Assembly: GCF_022682495.2 (NCBI RefSeq) | Contig: NC_071392.1 | Span: forward strand, 136,224,818 to 136,288,817 | DNA from: Desmodus rotundus | Lineage: Eukaryota; Chordata; Mammalia; Chiroptera; Phyllostomidae | Reading direction: 5' to 3' | Length of the DNA stretch: 64,000 bases | Shown here: piece after piece, positions 45,946 through 58,250 of the stretch | How the letters are laid out: the number at the start of each line of letters is the position of its first letter | Numbering within the stretch: position 1 is the stretch's first letter | The notes under the pieces: model-generated | Told to the model about the DNA's origin: nothing | Seen by the model: only the letters and a program-made list of their open reading frames with translations | The model's database searches: none | Translations under genes and position numbers: made by a program

Positions 45946-46574
45946 AATCATGAGCAACTTAACAATGGTGATACATTCTGAGAAATGTACCATGAGGAAT
46001 TTCATCATTTTGCAAACATCCTATAGTACAGTAACACACACCTGGATGAAACAGCATACTAGACACCTAGGCTGTATGGGATAGGCTATCACTCCTAGAC
46101 TGAAAGCCTCTATAACATGTTACTGTACAAAACAACATGAGATTAAATCAAGCACAAGAGAAATGATGTAATTAAGAAACCCATCAAACACAAGATATAT
46201 GATGCTTCTGCTGGTATAGCATGGCATACTACTTTATAGCAAATTTTATTTTTTGTAAGTAGAAAGAATACACTCTAAAATAATGATAAAAAGTATATTG
46301 TAGTAAATACATAAACTAGTAGTCATATATTATTATTATTGGGTATTATATGCTGTACATAATTATATATGCTATCCTTTTTATATGACTGGCAGCACAG
46401 TAGGTTTGTTTACACCAGTATTACCACAAATATGCAATGCACTGTGCTCCAAAATTACAACAACCGGGTTATCACTAGGTAATAGGAATTTTTCATCTGC
46501 ATTGTAGTGTTATAGAACCACCATCATGTATATGGTCCATCATTGACTGAACTATTGTTATGTCGTGTATGACT
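45946..46574 (+). mobile_element. Ancient DNA transposon remnant with terminal inverted repeats
   Basis: Left end CAATCATGAGCAACTTAACA and right end TGTTATGTCGTGTATGACTT are inverted relatives. The body has 'ACACCTAGGCTGTATGGGAT' and 'GACTGGCAGCACAGTAGGTT', a widely dispersed eutherian element that I recognise but cannot name with confidence. No transposase frame remains. Confidence 0.65.
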
Positions 46575-47031
46575 TATTATAAATTCTGATATATACGGGA
46601 TGTTTCAAGTTCCCATTTCCATGGCTTTCCATTACATTTAGTATCAGTGAGCTAGAATTTTTCTTTTTTCTTTTTGTTTTTTAGACATGATCTGATTTAA
46701 TAGTGTTTGATTGAGATTGTGCCTCATGCCCCTTTGGGAACCTATTGAAAACTAACCCTGAAAACCTCACACACATACAATATTGTCTGCAATTTTGGGG
46801 TGTTCTCAGAAAAACCATATTAAACCCACAGATGTACCTTTGTTCAAGTTCCCTAAGTTCCAGCTGCTTATGTCACAGGTGAATAAGCTGAGGCCAGATT
46901 GGAGAGGAAACCTGTGCACACTGCTCAGTGGGTAAGTTGCATGAAGAAGTTGCACCACTCTCAATCTAGGCATCCTTCCACCACTCCACACCACAACCTG
47001 TATCCTTATCTGTATGATCTTAAAATACTGC
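46575..47031. other. Unassigned DNA
   Basis: Nothing recognised before the L1 tail. Confidence 0.4.
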
Positions 47032-47180
47032 TAGGAACATATATAAAGGACACATGGACAAAGCCAAAGGGGGGTAGGACCAAGGGTGGGAAGTGGGGAT
47101 GGGTGGGGTGGTGGGGAGTGGTGGGTGGAAAATGGAGACAACTGTACTTGAACAACAATAACAAAATGTGAAAAAAATAA
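47032..47180 (+). mobile_element. L1 3' UTR fragment
   Basis: 'ATATATAAAGGACACATGGA', a G-rich tract and 'GACAACTGTACTTGAACAAC' with an A-rich end. A 149-bp, strongly 5'-truncated L1. Confidence 0.9.
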
Positions 47181-47704
47181 AATACAATCAACTATAAAAA
47201 CATAAGACATTACCATCATCAATATAAGTTTAATATATTTTATTGGTTACAAGAGAAAAACTGTGTTCCATCTCAGCTCTCCTATTCAACGTTCATTTGC
47301 AGCTCCTAAGCAGGATTTTGTGTCTTAGCAATTTTATCTGAAGGACTCCATTATCTTATTATTAAAGTTACACCCACATTAACTCACCCTCCTCTGCCAA
47401 TTAATCTGACAGGGCCTGTTCTTTATCAAGCTTTGCTCAATTATCCAGCTCTCAGCTTTATTCAAATATATTTTCACGGTGTTTTTCTTTCCACCTTCTA
47501 TCTACTCTCCACATTTTCTGCTCTTTTGGGGCTATCCTTTTTATTTCAAAATAAGTTAGTCTGTTATTTTTAAAGCAACCTCCTGGCATCTGTCCAGTTT
47601 CCAGATATTTTTCTTTTGCAGTGGTAAAGGCTTGGGTTCAGATATCAAAAAGCCTCACTTTAAAAAAAATTGCCCCCCTTTATCCCCTCCCTCTGATTAT
47701 ATGG
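47181..47704. other. Unassigned DNA
   Basis: No recognisable feature. Confidence 0.35.
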
Positions 47705-47800
47705 ATCAGGGGAGGCAGGTAGGGATGGCTGGGGAAGGCGGGAATGGTGGGGGTAAAATGCAGACAACTGTATTTGAACAAGAATAAAATAAAATAAAAT
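47705..47800 (+). mobile_element. L1 3' UTR tail fragment
   Basis: 'GGGATGGCTGGGGAAGG', 'AAAATGCAGACAACTGTATT' and 'TGAACAAGAATAAAATAAAA' form an L1 terminus of about 95 bp. Confidence 0.8.
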
Positions 47801-49150
47801 AATTAATCCCTACCTGAGAATATTTATATTTAAATGAATTTACTCTCTAAGCATTCAAATTAGGCCTTGTATTCCATTAATTTATTTTCTAAAGTGAAGA
47901 AGTTTTTTTAAAGCAAATCACTAATTGTATCATTTGTTTAATGATGTCCTTGTTATTTGTGTTTATTTTTCTTGGGTGGTCCTCTTTTCCTACTGTGTGT
48001 GAAGATTGATTTTTTTTTGAGGGGCAGTACATGGCATATGATGATTAAACATTTCACAGAACAACCTGATGAAGATGTGGGGATCGTTACACTGTAGTGT
48101 TGATTAATAACTGAATTCATTTCCATAGGAAAGTTGGGGCAAGGGCAAGCAGTGTTTTCCAAAAGTGAGGTGGGAAGAAGATAGAGCAGAAGGCTAGGAA
48201 TGGAGATGATCTTTCCGTGGATAGGAACATTTGATGGTGAGCTTCTTATCTGGCATAAAGTCATTGACTCCTGCCTTTCCCAGGGATGCAGTGACTGTGT
48301 AATTCTGGTCCACAGAGGTAGATTATAGTGTCATTACATTTTAGAGTTGCAGTCCTTAATTCTTGTAGCCATTTAGGAGTCATCTGCAAGGTGACCATTG
48401 ACATTTAATATGTCACAGCAATGTCATGGCGGACCAGTGATACCAAGGAAAGTGGTGGGGGTATTGGCCAATAATCAGAGAAGGAAAGAGTACCCCATCC
48501 TCCAAAACCAGAGGAAATAAGGCAAGGGTGGGTGGACTATGAATCGGATTTAAAGTACCTGATTTGGAAGTTGATGGAGTTAATATCTGACTGCCTCAAC
48601 TCCTTAATTAATTCAGATTCAGGGTTTAACACTGAGAATGGATTGAACATGGTTGATTAGAGGACTAGGAGCAAAAAGATAAATATTTAGAAATAAAGAA
48701 TGGATATAATAAGAAAAGATGAACCAGTGGGCAGATAGCTTTAGACAACCCACTGAATTTGGGGATGATTTTATGGTTCTAATCTGCACAGTTGTGGAAT
48801 TTTCTCCAAAATTAGTGGCTCTACTAACTAACTCAAGATATAGATTTTCATGGAATAGAAGAAAAGATGTACTAGGAAATCAAAAGTGTTTATGACTTAT
48901 CTATTTAAATGATCAACCTTGTGATGCAATTTAGGTAACATAGGAAGAGTCCAAAGACATTTTCAGGAAGGGAAATCCAAAATAAAAAGTGACCAGAGAC
49001 CTCAATGAGAGCACAAAACATACAAAAAGTTGAGGAGAAAAAGTTGAGAGATGGTTTGTTAAAGGGTGGTACATTGGGTTCATAATTTCAGAAGTAGAAT
49101 CATCTTGAGTGAGAACGTGTTATGTTTCTATTTATGTAACTCGGAGTAAA
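47801..49150. other. Unassigned DNA
   Basis: No gene or repeat recognised. Confidence 0.4.
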
Positions 49151-49708
49151 TATTTGGTTGGCTAAAAAATACATTTAGTCTTTTCCATAAAATAAGGGAC
49201 ACATTTTTCATTTTCACCAATAACTTTATTGATTTGGATTATTTTGAGTATATCAGCTCTCTCCTGCTACTGGCTTCTAGTGGGCAGAGGTCAGGGGTGC
49301 TGCTAAACATCTTCCAATGAATAAGATAGCCCCATAACAAATAATTATTTGGCCAATATGTGAGTAGTACCAAGAAACTTTGCAGACTGCTTTTGACATA
49401 TTTGATCAGTCACAACACCTTCTCCATACACTGCACAAATTTTTTTTTGGCGTTTCAGTTGTGCGTTTACCTTTCTTGAAATAATAAAGCATAATACACC
49501 AAAAATGTTGTGTATTTTCTTTCATCTTCAATATTAAAATGGTTGCACAAAAATTCACCAATTTTGATGTTTCTTTTATGCATAATGATATGACAGCTGT
49601 CACAATACAATCTAACAAAATTGTTTCAAATGAAGTTAAAGACAACTAAGCACCACTAGAGCCATTTTATGGAAAAAAATCTAAACAAACTTTTTGGCCA
49701 GCCCAATA
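49151..49708 (-). mobile_element. Mariner-type (cecropia-like) transposon, internally deleted
   Basis: Terminal inverted repeats: 'TTTGGTTGGCTAAAAAATAC' at the left and 'AACTTTTTGGCCAGCCCAAT' at the right. Read on the minus strand, the right part encodes the transposase N-terminus and the left part is the 3' UTR ('AATAAAGTTATTGGTGAAAA'). The middle (about 49260-49388) is MER5A-like sequence in place of the rest of the transposase. Confidence 0.85.
49395..49645 (-). pseudogene. Mariner transposase N-terminal fragment
   Basis: A mariner transposase cuts and pastes the element by binding its terminal repeats. Only the N-terminal helix-turn-helix part remains: MKENTQHFWCIMLYYFKKGK, a one-base shift in an A run near 49440, then CAVYGEGVVTDQICQ in the other frame. 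The catalytic DD34D domain is absent. The open frame upstream of the internal Met is probably untranslated leader. Confidence 0.8.
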
Positions 49709-50727
49709 TATTTGGCTCTTTCCTTCAGAGGATGGTATTCCAAATTGGTTTATAGGGTTGATTTTTTAGGGGTTTTTTATTATTCTGAAAATTGTCTTCC
49801 TAAATTGTCTAATATCTATTTGGAAAAGTACTAGCAATCCAAGTGTTAGAAATTCCATGTGCAGAAAATAATAATGATAAGAAGTAGAAGGAGCAAGAAG
49901 AGGAGGAGGAGAAGAAAAAGAGTCTGGGTGAAAATATTTCTCTCCCTGAATAGAATTTTGAAATGGTCACATCCTGCTGAACAAGGAAAAGATGGAAACA
50001 TATAATGGACCCTATATTGCCTCACACCCAGGCTACCACAACAGCAATAAAATGAAAACAAAGCAACCTGGATTCTCTGGTTTATATTCATCAGGAACAA
50101 AAACAAAAACCAAAAGCCTGGGAACTCAGTCCTTCCCCGGTACCCATCTTCCCATCTGTAAAGGGTATTGAGTGCATGCTGACAAAAGGGCCAGGCCTGG
50201 CTGTCTCCTGGCCCTTTTTATGTGCTGACAAGAAGACTGGAGTTGACTCCCAGATTGCTCTAAAGGTCATAATCTTGCTCAACGTCACCATGGGAATATA
50301 ACTGTTGTGAGCCTTGTTCTGTTTCTCATCCACATGGGGAAGACTCACCATGTGGTGTCAGACTTTACCATATATATCTCACTTGATTTGACTCTCTTTT
50401 CCTCCATTTCTCCAGAATTTACCCAGGTTTTCTGGCCCCTATCATTAGACATTCTAAGTTAACCTACAGTCAACTGTTGAAGAAAAACTTGCTCCTCTTT
50501 TCAAACTCCAGCCAGCTTCCAAAACCAAGCCTGGGCTCCTGGATGTGATGTTTTTCCCCTGAGAATAAATTCATTCCACACACAGGTACAGTCCTCAGTG
50601 GCCTTAGTTCTTAAACCTAGCCATCAACCCCAAGGTTTCCAGTTATCCTGATATACAACTCTATTTCAGAGCAAAATTATAAACTAGATATATTGCTATG
50701 AAGCTTATTGAAAATCAAAGTTCAGGA
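49709..50727. other. Unassigned DNA
   Basis: Contains a purine-rich AGAAGG/GAGGAGG tract near 49880-49925. No gene recognised. Confidence 0.4.
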
Positions 50728-52280
50728 GATTGCAAGATAGCTTCAGAGTAGGTGGAAGCTACCCCAAATCAGATTTAGAGTTAAATTATAGAAAGTTAAC
50801 TTGAATAACTAACTGAAGTCTAGATAAACTAAAATTTAATAACCAAGGATTTACAGAAGAATCCACATAGATACTAGTAAGAGTAGTGAAGACATGGAAA
50901 GAGCTATCCTTGTATTCAGGTGTGGCAGCAGCTGAGAAGCCAGAAAGATATTGCACTGCAAAACTCCCTCTACATGAAATGTGGGGTATCAAATTCATAC
51001 AGGAATCCCCAACACAGAGCAACAGAGACAGGAAAAGAAGCCCACATAGCATCTCTTGGTGAAAATCAGTGGGAATCCTGTCACCTGAGAGATCCAGATG
51101 CCACTTTACCAGGGACAAGGACTCCTATTGCTACAGCACCAGCCTGGGGAGTGCACTGTCTGATATCTGACTGATGGCAAGGCCATGCTGCCATACTCCA
51201 TTCCTGTGGAGGATTCTGCTGGCCACTGTTAGCAGTGACTTTAAGGAGCCCTCTTTTTCTGGAGAGACTTTAAGGTGAGACTCAGACAATGACTAAACCG
51301 TATACCTTGGAAAAGAGGGCCGGTCTCCCACATCACAAATGCACAGCTAGCACCTCTCACCCAACCTGTTGAATGACTTGGCTAGCCCTGTCTTCCTGAG
51401 TTTGGTGGTACAGGGGGATCATAGGGCCATACAGAGCTGGGACATTCAGTCTGTGTTTTCCAGGGAAGCTTTTGTCCAGGAACCAGATGAGCAAGTGATA
51501 AAGTCAGTGGCTACATTGTGGAGGCAGGGGATCTAATTTCCCCTTCATGTTTAGCCCATGTTACCCTGGGAATGTGAAGAGATGCCCACCCCATTCCTAT
51601 AGGCAGGGGACACCACCTCCAATGGGAGACTGCTTTGCTCAGCCCTGCTAGGAACAGTTTCACAAGGGGAAGGGAGAGCAGCTCAGAGCTGGGACATTCA
51701 AAGTGTGAGACAATCAGAGGCTACTGTCTGGGACCAGGAAAAAAATTTTAGCTCCCTCCTGAGGGCCAGCATCACCTTACTAGAAGACTATTTTGATATA
51801 TTCCCCTGAGCTGAATTTGCTCTTGCAGAGAAGATGATGGGATGCACCCATCCTGAACTTGCAGTGAGCCCTTCAAGGAGGAACTAGGTTTGAAGACTGT
51901 GGCAGAGAGTGAGTAGTTAGGTTTTTAAGCAGTACAACTTGCCTCTTATTAAGTACCTGACTTTGTGACACCCAAGTAGATGACTCACTGGGAAATATAT
52001 CTCAGGGAGCCTCAGTCCTCTTATAAATCTGTCTCTAGCTCTAAGATGAGGGAAACCAATCCTTATACACAGATTTGACCCTCTCATGCACACACAGTCC
52101 TAGTAGAAGCACACACACACACAAAGTGAACAGTGTGGTCACTTAAGACAGGTAGCCCAAGGCTGATTACACACAATGTCTGACATGGACCTGCACCTGA
52201 ACCCCACCCAATTGGCCTAGAACCAACAAGACCAGTGGTGGTTTTGAGACTATGCCAGAACTCAACCCAAGTAACCACAC
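50728..52280 (+). mobile_element. Probable 5' UTR of an older L1 family
   Basis: The start 'GATTGCAAGATAGCTTCAGA' and 'AATTTAATAACCAAGGATTT' resembles old L1 5' ends and also the beginning of the HAL1 at 40729. The 1.5-kb G/C-mixed body has no open frame and ends directly at a minus-strand L1 (52285). No ORF1 follows, so the rest was lost or never copied. A short CA run lies near 52110. Confidence 0.5.
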
Positions 52281-52289
52281 AAGTGAAGA

Positions 52290-54060
52290 TGTATTATGTT
52301 CATCAAATTGTGCATATTGTACCATCCTTGAATCCCTGGGATGAATCCCACTTGGTCATGGTGGATGATCTTTTTAATATATTGCTGGATGCAGATTGCT
52401 AATGTTTGGATGAGAATTTTAGCATCTATGTTCATCAGTGATATTGGCCTGAACTTTTCTTTCTTTGTTATGTCTTTATTTGGTTTTGGGATTAGGATGA
52501 TGCTGGCTTCATAAAAAGAGTTTGGGAGTTTTCCATCAGTTTGGATTTTTTTGAATAGTCTGTGAAGGATAGGGGTTAGCTCTTCCTTAAATGCTGTGTA
52601 GAATTCTCCTGTGAAACCATCTGGTCCAGGGCTTTTGTGTGTTGGGAGTTTTTTGATGACTGCTTCAATTTCATCTGCTGTTATTGGTCTGTTCAGGTTT
52701 TCTGCTTCTTCTTCATTCGGTTTTGGATGATTATATTTTTCTGGAAATGTGTCCATTTCACCTAGGTTTTCAAATTTCTTAGCATACAGTTCTTCGTAGT
52801 AATTTCTTACAATCCTTTGTATTTCTGCGGTATCAGTTGTAATCTCTCCTCTTTCATTTTTAATTGTGTTTAGTTGGATCCTCTCTCTTTTCTTCTTGAT
52901 GAGCCGACTTAAAGGCTTGTCGATTTTGTTTATCTTTTCAAAGAACCAGCTCCTGGATTCATTGATCCTTAGAATTGTGCTTTTAGTCTCTATGTCACTT
53001 AACTCTGCTCTGATCTTGGTTATTTCCTTCCTTCTGCTTGCTCTGGGCTGTCTTTGTTGTTGTTCCTCGAGTTCTTGTAGGTGTAGGGTTAGGTTGTTTG
53101 TTTGAAATGTTTCTATCTTTTTAAGGTAGGCCTGTATTGCTATGAACTTCCCTCTCAGGACTGCCTTTGCTGTGTCCCATAGGTTTTGGGTTGTTGTGAG
53201 TTCATTTTCATTTGTTTCCAGAAAGTTTTTGATTTCTTCCCTAATCTCATTCTTGACCCATTCATTGTTTAATAGCATGCCATTCAGTCTCCATGATTTT
53301 AAGTGTTTTGCTTTTTTTTTTCCTTTGGGGTTGGTTTGTAGTTTCAGTCCCTTGTGGCCAGAGAAAATGCCTGATATGATACCAATTTTCTTGAATTTGT
53401 TGAGGCTTGCTTTGTGTCCTATCATGTGGTCTATCTTTGAAAATGTTCCATGTGAATTTTAAAGAATATATATCTTTTTTCTTTGGGATGAAAAGCTCTC
53501 TATATATGAGTTAAGTCCATTTCATCTAGGGCATTGTTCAATGCCACAATGTCTTTGTTGATATTTTGTTTGGAAAATCTTTCCATTTTTGACAGTTTAG
53601 TGTTAAAATCACCTACTATACTTGTTTTAATCTCAATGTCTTTTTTGAAGTACTCTAAGATTTTCTTTATGTGTATGGGTGCTTCCATGTTGGGCATATA
53701 TATATTTACAATTTTAATGTGTTCTTGATGGATTCTTCCCTTGAGTATTATGAAGTGACCTTCTGGGTCTATCTTTATGGCCCTTCTTTTGAAGTCTATT
53801 TTGTCTGATATGAGTATTGCTACCCTGGCTTTTTTTTTTTTCCTGTCCGCTTGCTTGGAAAATTTCTTTCCAGCCTTTCAGTTTCAGCCCATGTTGGTCT
53901 TTTGTCCTGAGGTGGGTCTCCTGTAGGCAGCATATGTGTGTGTCGTTATTTCTTATCTGTTCAGCTATTCCAAGCCTTTTGATTGGGGCATTTAATACAT
54001 TTATGTGTAAAGTTGGTATTATTAGGTATTTATTTATTGCCCTTTTTTTTTGTACCTGTG
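52290..54060 (-). pseudogene. L1 ORF2 N-terminal half (endonuclease, linker, start of RT)
   Basis: The endonuclease begins with LHINVLNAPIKRLGIAEQIR and ICCLQETHLRTKDQHGLKLK; frameshifts follow around 53750. From 53425 an open frame of about 380 codons runs through the end of the endonuclease ([10 protein letters not shown], where the expected catalytic Asp of SDH is Gly), the linker ([20 protein letters not shown]) and early RT motifs ([36 protein letters not shown]). It stops before the FADD site. This is the longest surviving L1 frame in the window. Confidence 0.92.
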
Positions 54061-54109
54061 TTTCTCTCTCTGTCACTGTTTTTCTTCCTGTTCTTAAAGC
54101 AGACCTTTT

Positions 54110-55049
54110 AACCTCTCTTGCAGAGCTGGTTTGGAGGACATGTATTCTTTGAGGTTTATTTTGTCCAGAAAGCTCCTTATTTGGCCTTCCAATTTAATTG
54201 GGGACTTACTGTATAGAGTAGTATTGGTTGCAGGCCCTAGATTATCAATACTTGGAATATTTCTTGCCATCCCCTTCCTGCTTGGAGCATATCCATTGAG
54301 ACGTCAGCTGCTAGTCTTATAGGGTTTCCCTTGTATGTTACTTCCTGTTTTTTTTTCTTGATGCCTTTAAGATTCTCTCTTTGGCTTGGAATTTTGCTAT
54401 TTAAATCATGATGTGTCTTGAAGTAGGCCTCTTTGGGTTCTTCTTCATTGGGACTCTGTGTGTTCCTGTATTTGTGTGACTTTTTCTCTGATCAAATTAG
54501 TGAAGTTTTCCATCATGACTTTTTAAAACAGGTTTTCTAACCCTTGCTCTTCTTCTTTTCCTTCTGGTATCCCTATTATACAGATATTATTATGTTTCAT
54601 GTTGTCCTGCATTTCCCTTAACCCCTCTTCATTCTTTCTCAGCCTCTTTAACTATTCTTTCTCTTTCTGCGTTTTTTTTTCTACTTTTCTTGCTCTTTCT
54701 GGGGTTTTTTTTCGACCTTGTCTTATTGGCTTGCTGATGTGATCCTCTGCTTCATCTAGCCTGCTTTTGATTCCTTCTACTGTGTTCTTCATTTCAGAAA
54801 TTGTATTCTTCATTTCTTGTTGACCTTTGTTGATAGTTTTTATTTCCTTTTTCATGGTGATATAGTTTGCAGTGTGTTCATTGTAGTTTCCCTGTAGTTT
54901 TTGGTAGTTTTCTGTTGCTCATTGAGCTTCTTGTTAACCATTGCTTTGAACTCAATATCTTAGAGTTAACGTGTCTCTTTTCCATTTAGCATTGTTTCTG
55001 AGTCTTCCTCCTTTGCTTTCATTTGGGGATTGTTTCTTTGTCTTCCCAT
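54110..55049 (-). pseudogene. L1 ORF1, broken
   Basis: The start codon complement at 55047-55049 lies in the same context as the other ORF1 copies. The coiled-coil part reads MKNTISEMKNTVEGIKSRLD (54808-54750) and is followed by a lysine/glutamate-rich run expanded by A-rich slippage. The RRM and C-terminal parts are present but frameshifted. Confidence 0.82.
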
Positions 55050-55694
55050 TGTTTGTGAGACTCTTCTTGTTAGCCTCTCCCTCTTAAATTGATCTTTTCT
55101 GACTCCCTGGGTTTATGGTGTGATCTTCTATGGTAGAATACCTGTGAGATTCAGTGGTGCAGTGTCCTTGATCTCCTGAGCTTGCTGGTTTGGGTTGTTG
55201 TTTGTGTTGACTCTCTGGATGTCTTTAGGCTTCGATTTTTGTTGGGTCTTTCTTTGGTAGGTTCTTCTCATCAGCTGGTTAACTTAGGTTCCCTCTGTCC
55301 ACCACGTCTAGTATTCTGTTGTCCAGGTGTGGACAGGTTGTGTTGAAGCTGGTTCTTCTCTCTCACTCTTGTTCTGTTGTTTTTTCTGGGTAATTTCTCC
55401 ACCTTTTAGTTGTATTTCCAGATTGGTCCTGCATTGAAGTTAGTGTGGCTTGCACTCCTTCCTTCACCTTCCATTGTCATCTCTTGGTTGTTCCTTTTTT
55501 GGTGGGTACCTCTTCCAGCAGGTATCCTGGTGCTCACAGCTCCCATCTGCTCTTTTTTGTGATTATTTGGAGGGAGAGTGCCAAATGGTTTAAAACAGTG
55601 GGAATGTATTCTATGGTATTTAAAGTTCCAACCTGTAGAGAAAAGATAGGAAATCCTTTGGATATATATAGTGTTAACCATGTTAACATTAGAA

Positions 55695-55885
55695 AAGTGT
55701 GGCACAGGAAGAGAGAAAAGTGAAACCAATCCCTTTACCCACCCCCTCCCATTTCACAGACAGGAAGACCAGCAGAACTGACCTGACCAGTTTAAAGCCA
55801 GCAGAAGACTTTTTTTTTAATTCCTTCTTCCTTTCTGTCCTTCTTTCTTTTTTTTATCCCTTCTTCCTTCCTTTCCTTTAATACA
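55695..55885 (+). mobile_element. Inverted L1 5' UTR segment inside the minus-strand L1
   Basis: Matches 12118-12400 in the plus sense ('AGGAAGACCAGCAGAACTGA', 'GACCAGTTTAAAGCCAGCAG', then a T/C-rich run), although the surrounding L1 runs on the minus strand. About 190 bp of the 5' UTR is therefore inverted in place. Confidence 0.75.
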
Positions 55886-56271
55886 ACTAGCTACTTTTTA
55901 GAAAGGGTGGAAAAAATATAAGACACTTGGAGGGGGAGGGATTGTGAGTTAGATCTAGAAAGCAATGAGCTTGTGGGAGGTCAGATTATGAGGTAAAGTG
56001 AGAGTAAGGATAGAAAATAGGTGTAATGTGTGTGAGAATACAGTTAACCAAAACAGTAATAAAGTTCCAGAAACAGTGAAGTGATTTAAGATCTGGGATG
56101 GGTGCTGTGCAGTATTTATAATTGTATAGAACAGCAATTATTTACAATAGTAATGGAGCAACTATCATATGACAGAATCTATGTGATCTGAATAACAAGA
56201 ATAGGAAGTACAGGACCTAGAGCAGTGTGGTATTGGAACACAAGTGAAGTAAAAGGTAGAAAATTAAAAAT

Positions 56272-58071
56272 ACAACTTCCGGGAAAGATGGCAGTGAGAT
56301 AGGTGGGAGCAGAGTCCACTTCCCCTCAGCACCAGTGAAACGCCTAGCTGATCTGAGGAACAGAGAGAACAGTCAATGGTATTCCAGCATATATGAGGAT
56401 CGGAGACCAAAAACTGTAGAGGACATTGAAAAATCAGATGGTATGAAGAGTGCTTAAGGACAATAAGGTCCCTGGGACCAGCATAGGGACCAGGGTGGGT
56501 GAAGCCCCCTGCCAGGGCAGAAGGGTCTGATCCAATATTCTTGGGAGAGAGCCAGGCTGGGCTGTGTGAGAGGCCAGGTACTTGTTTGGACCAGGGGGCT
56601 TGAATAGGAAGAATTTCTCAAAAAGAAAAAGAAAATAGAGGCACTCAGCAGCTATTTAGAGAAGTCTCTGCAGCACCCACAGCCTCTTGCACCCCCAGTC
56701 CCTCAGCCCCTGGACTGTGAACACCAGATAAGCAGCCCCAGCATGCACCAAAAGCCCAGGTAGGTGTGCACCCAGATCAGCGGCCAAGCTGCCCAGGCAC
56801 ACATACCCAAAGCTCCCAGTTGGAGCGCACCCCAATCAGCAGCCTCGGTGCCCACACCTGAAGCCCTGGGTGGTTGCGCACCCCGATCAATGGCCTGGCT
56901 GTCTCCCACCTAGCCCATGCGCACAGAGCCCTGCAGGGCCTACTAGCTCTCTAGGAGGAAGACAGAATGCCCAGCAGAGGGAAGCTCTGGGGCTAAGGAA
57001 GACTGCAGTCCCCGAAAAGATTTGACTCAGTAGGGGGCTGAACTACCCTGAAAGAGAACTGAGACACCTAGCATCTAGGACAGCAAAGAGCAAGAAGGGG
57101 GAGTGTCAGTAGCCCCTACTTGGTGCATCTCAAGGACAGCACAACTGGTGGACTAAAGGCCTACTGGGGGGCAGAAGGACCCTGAGGAACTGGACTGGAG
57201 GCTGGACAACAGCGAAGAGTGTGGCTCAGGAAGGGAGTAAAGTGAAACCAATCCCTCCACCCACCCTCTCCCATTTAACAGACATGAAGACCAGCTGACC
57301 TGACCTGACCCATTTAAAGCCAGCAGAAGAGGTTTTTTTTAATTCCTTCTTCCTTCCTTCCTTTCCTTTTCTATTCCTTTTTCCTTCCTTCCCTTTTTAT
57401 TTTTTTTTCTTTTTTTCTCCTTTTCCCACAGGTGAGACAATAAAACCTGGAGCTCTGAAAAGACCTGTGTTAGACCCAAACAGGGGTCATCCTAATAACC
57501 AAGACAGTGAGACAAATTTCTCTTTGCTACTCCAGAGAACTTGCAAGGTGGGAGCGGTGAACACCAGTACACCTGCTGGAAGAGGAAACCCTCCAACAAA
57601 GGAACCACAAAGAGATAACAATGGAAGAAGGTGAAGAAGGGAGTGGAAGCCACACTAACCTCAATCCAGAACTGATCTGGAAATACAACTAAATAGTGGA
57701 GAAATTACTCAGAACAAACAACTGAACAAGAGCGAGAGAAGCCTCAAAACCTTGTACACACAGAAGAATCAGCTTCAACACAACCTGTCCACATCTGCAC
57801 AACAGAATACAAGATGTGGTGCAAGGAGTGACCCACAATTAACCAGCTCAAGGGAAGCACCCATCAAAGAAAGACCCAACAACAATCAAAATCCAAAGAC
57901 ATACAGAGAGCCAACACAAACAACAGCCCAAACCAGCAAGCTCAGGAGATTAAAGAGATGGCACCACTGAATCCCACTGGCATTCTACCATAGAAGTTCA
58001 CACCAGAAACCCAGGGAGTTAGAAAAGATCAATTTAAGAAGCAGAGGCTAGCAAGAAGAGTCTCACAAACA
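56272..58071 (+). promoter_or_regulatory. L1 5' UTR (compact type)
   Basis: Starts 'ACTTCCGGGAAAGATGGCAG' and is collinear with 11042-13070, including the GC-rich tandem repeat (about four units, 56720-56900) and the T/C-rich tract (57330-57430). It abuts the minus-strand L1, giving a head-to-head pair. An ETS-like CTTCCGGG sits at its very start. Promoter activity is inferred from position. Confidence 0.85.
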
Positions 58072-58250
58072 ATGGGAAGACAAAGAAACAACCCCCAAAT
58101 GAAAGGAAAGGAAGAAGCCTCAGAAAGAATGCTAAATGAGAAACAATCAATAAACAACAAGTGTTGGAGAGGATGTGGAGAAAAGGGAACCCTAGTCCAC
58201 TGTTGGTGGGAATGTCGACTGGTGCAGCCACTGTGGAAAACAAGGTAGAA
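58072..58250 (+). pseudogene. In-frame ORF1-ORF2 deletion junction of an L1
   Basis: ORF1 begins [20 protein letters not shown] at 58072. After 23 codons (to 58140) the frame passes directly into the ORF2 C-terminal region ([20 protein letters not shown]...) and stays open for about 36 more codons, until a stop replaces a conserved Trp at about 58249. A deletion of roughly 4 kb made this short chimera. No function is implied. Confidence 0.85.

Larger units (their letters stand above)
52285..56270 (-). mobile_element. L1 lacking its 3' part (5' UTR, ORF1, part of ORF2)
   Basis: Minus strand: partial 5' UTR (56270-55050), ORF1 (start complement 55047-55049), ORF2 from about 54060 to 52285. It ends inside the RT domain with no 3' UTR or A tail, so it is 3'-truncated, which implies deletion or recombination, not ordinary retrotransposition. 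Its 5' UTR carries the same ~0.7-kb module as the L1 at 13716-21128 and an inverted internal piece (55695-55885). Confidence 0.9.
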
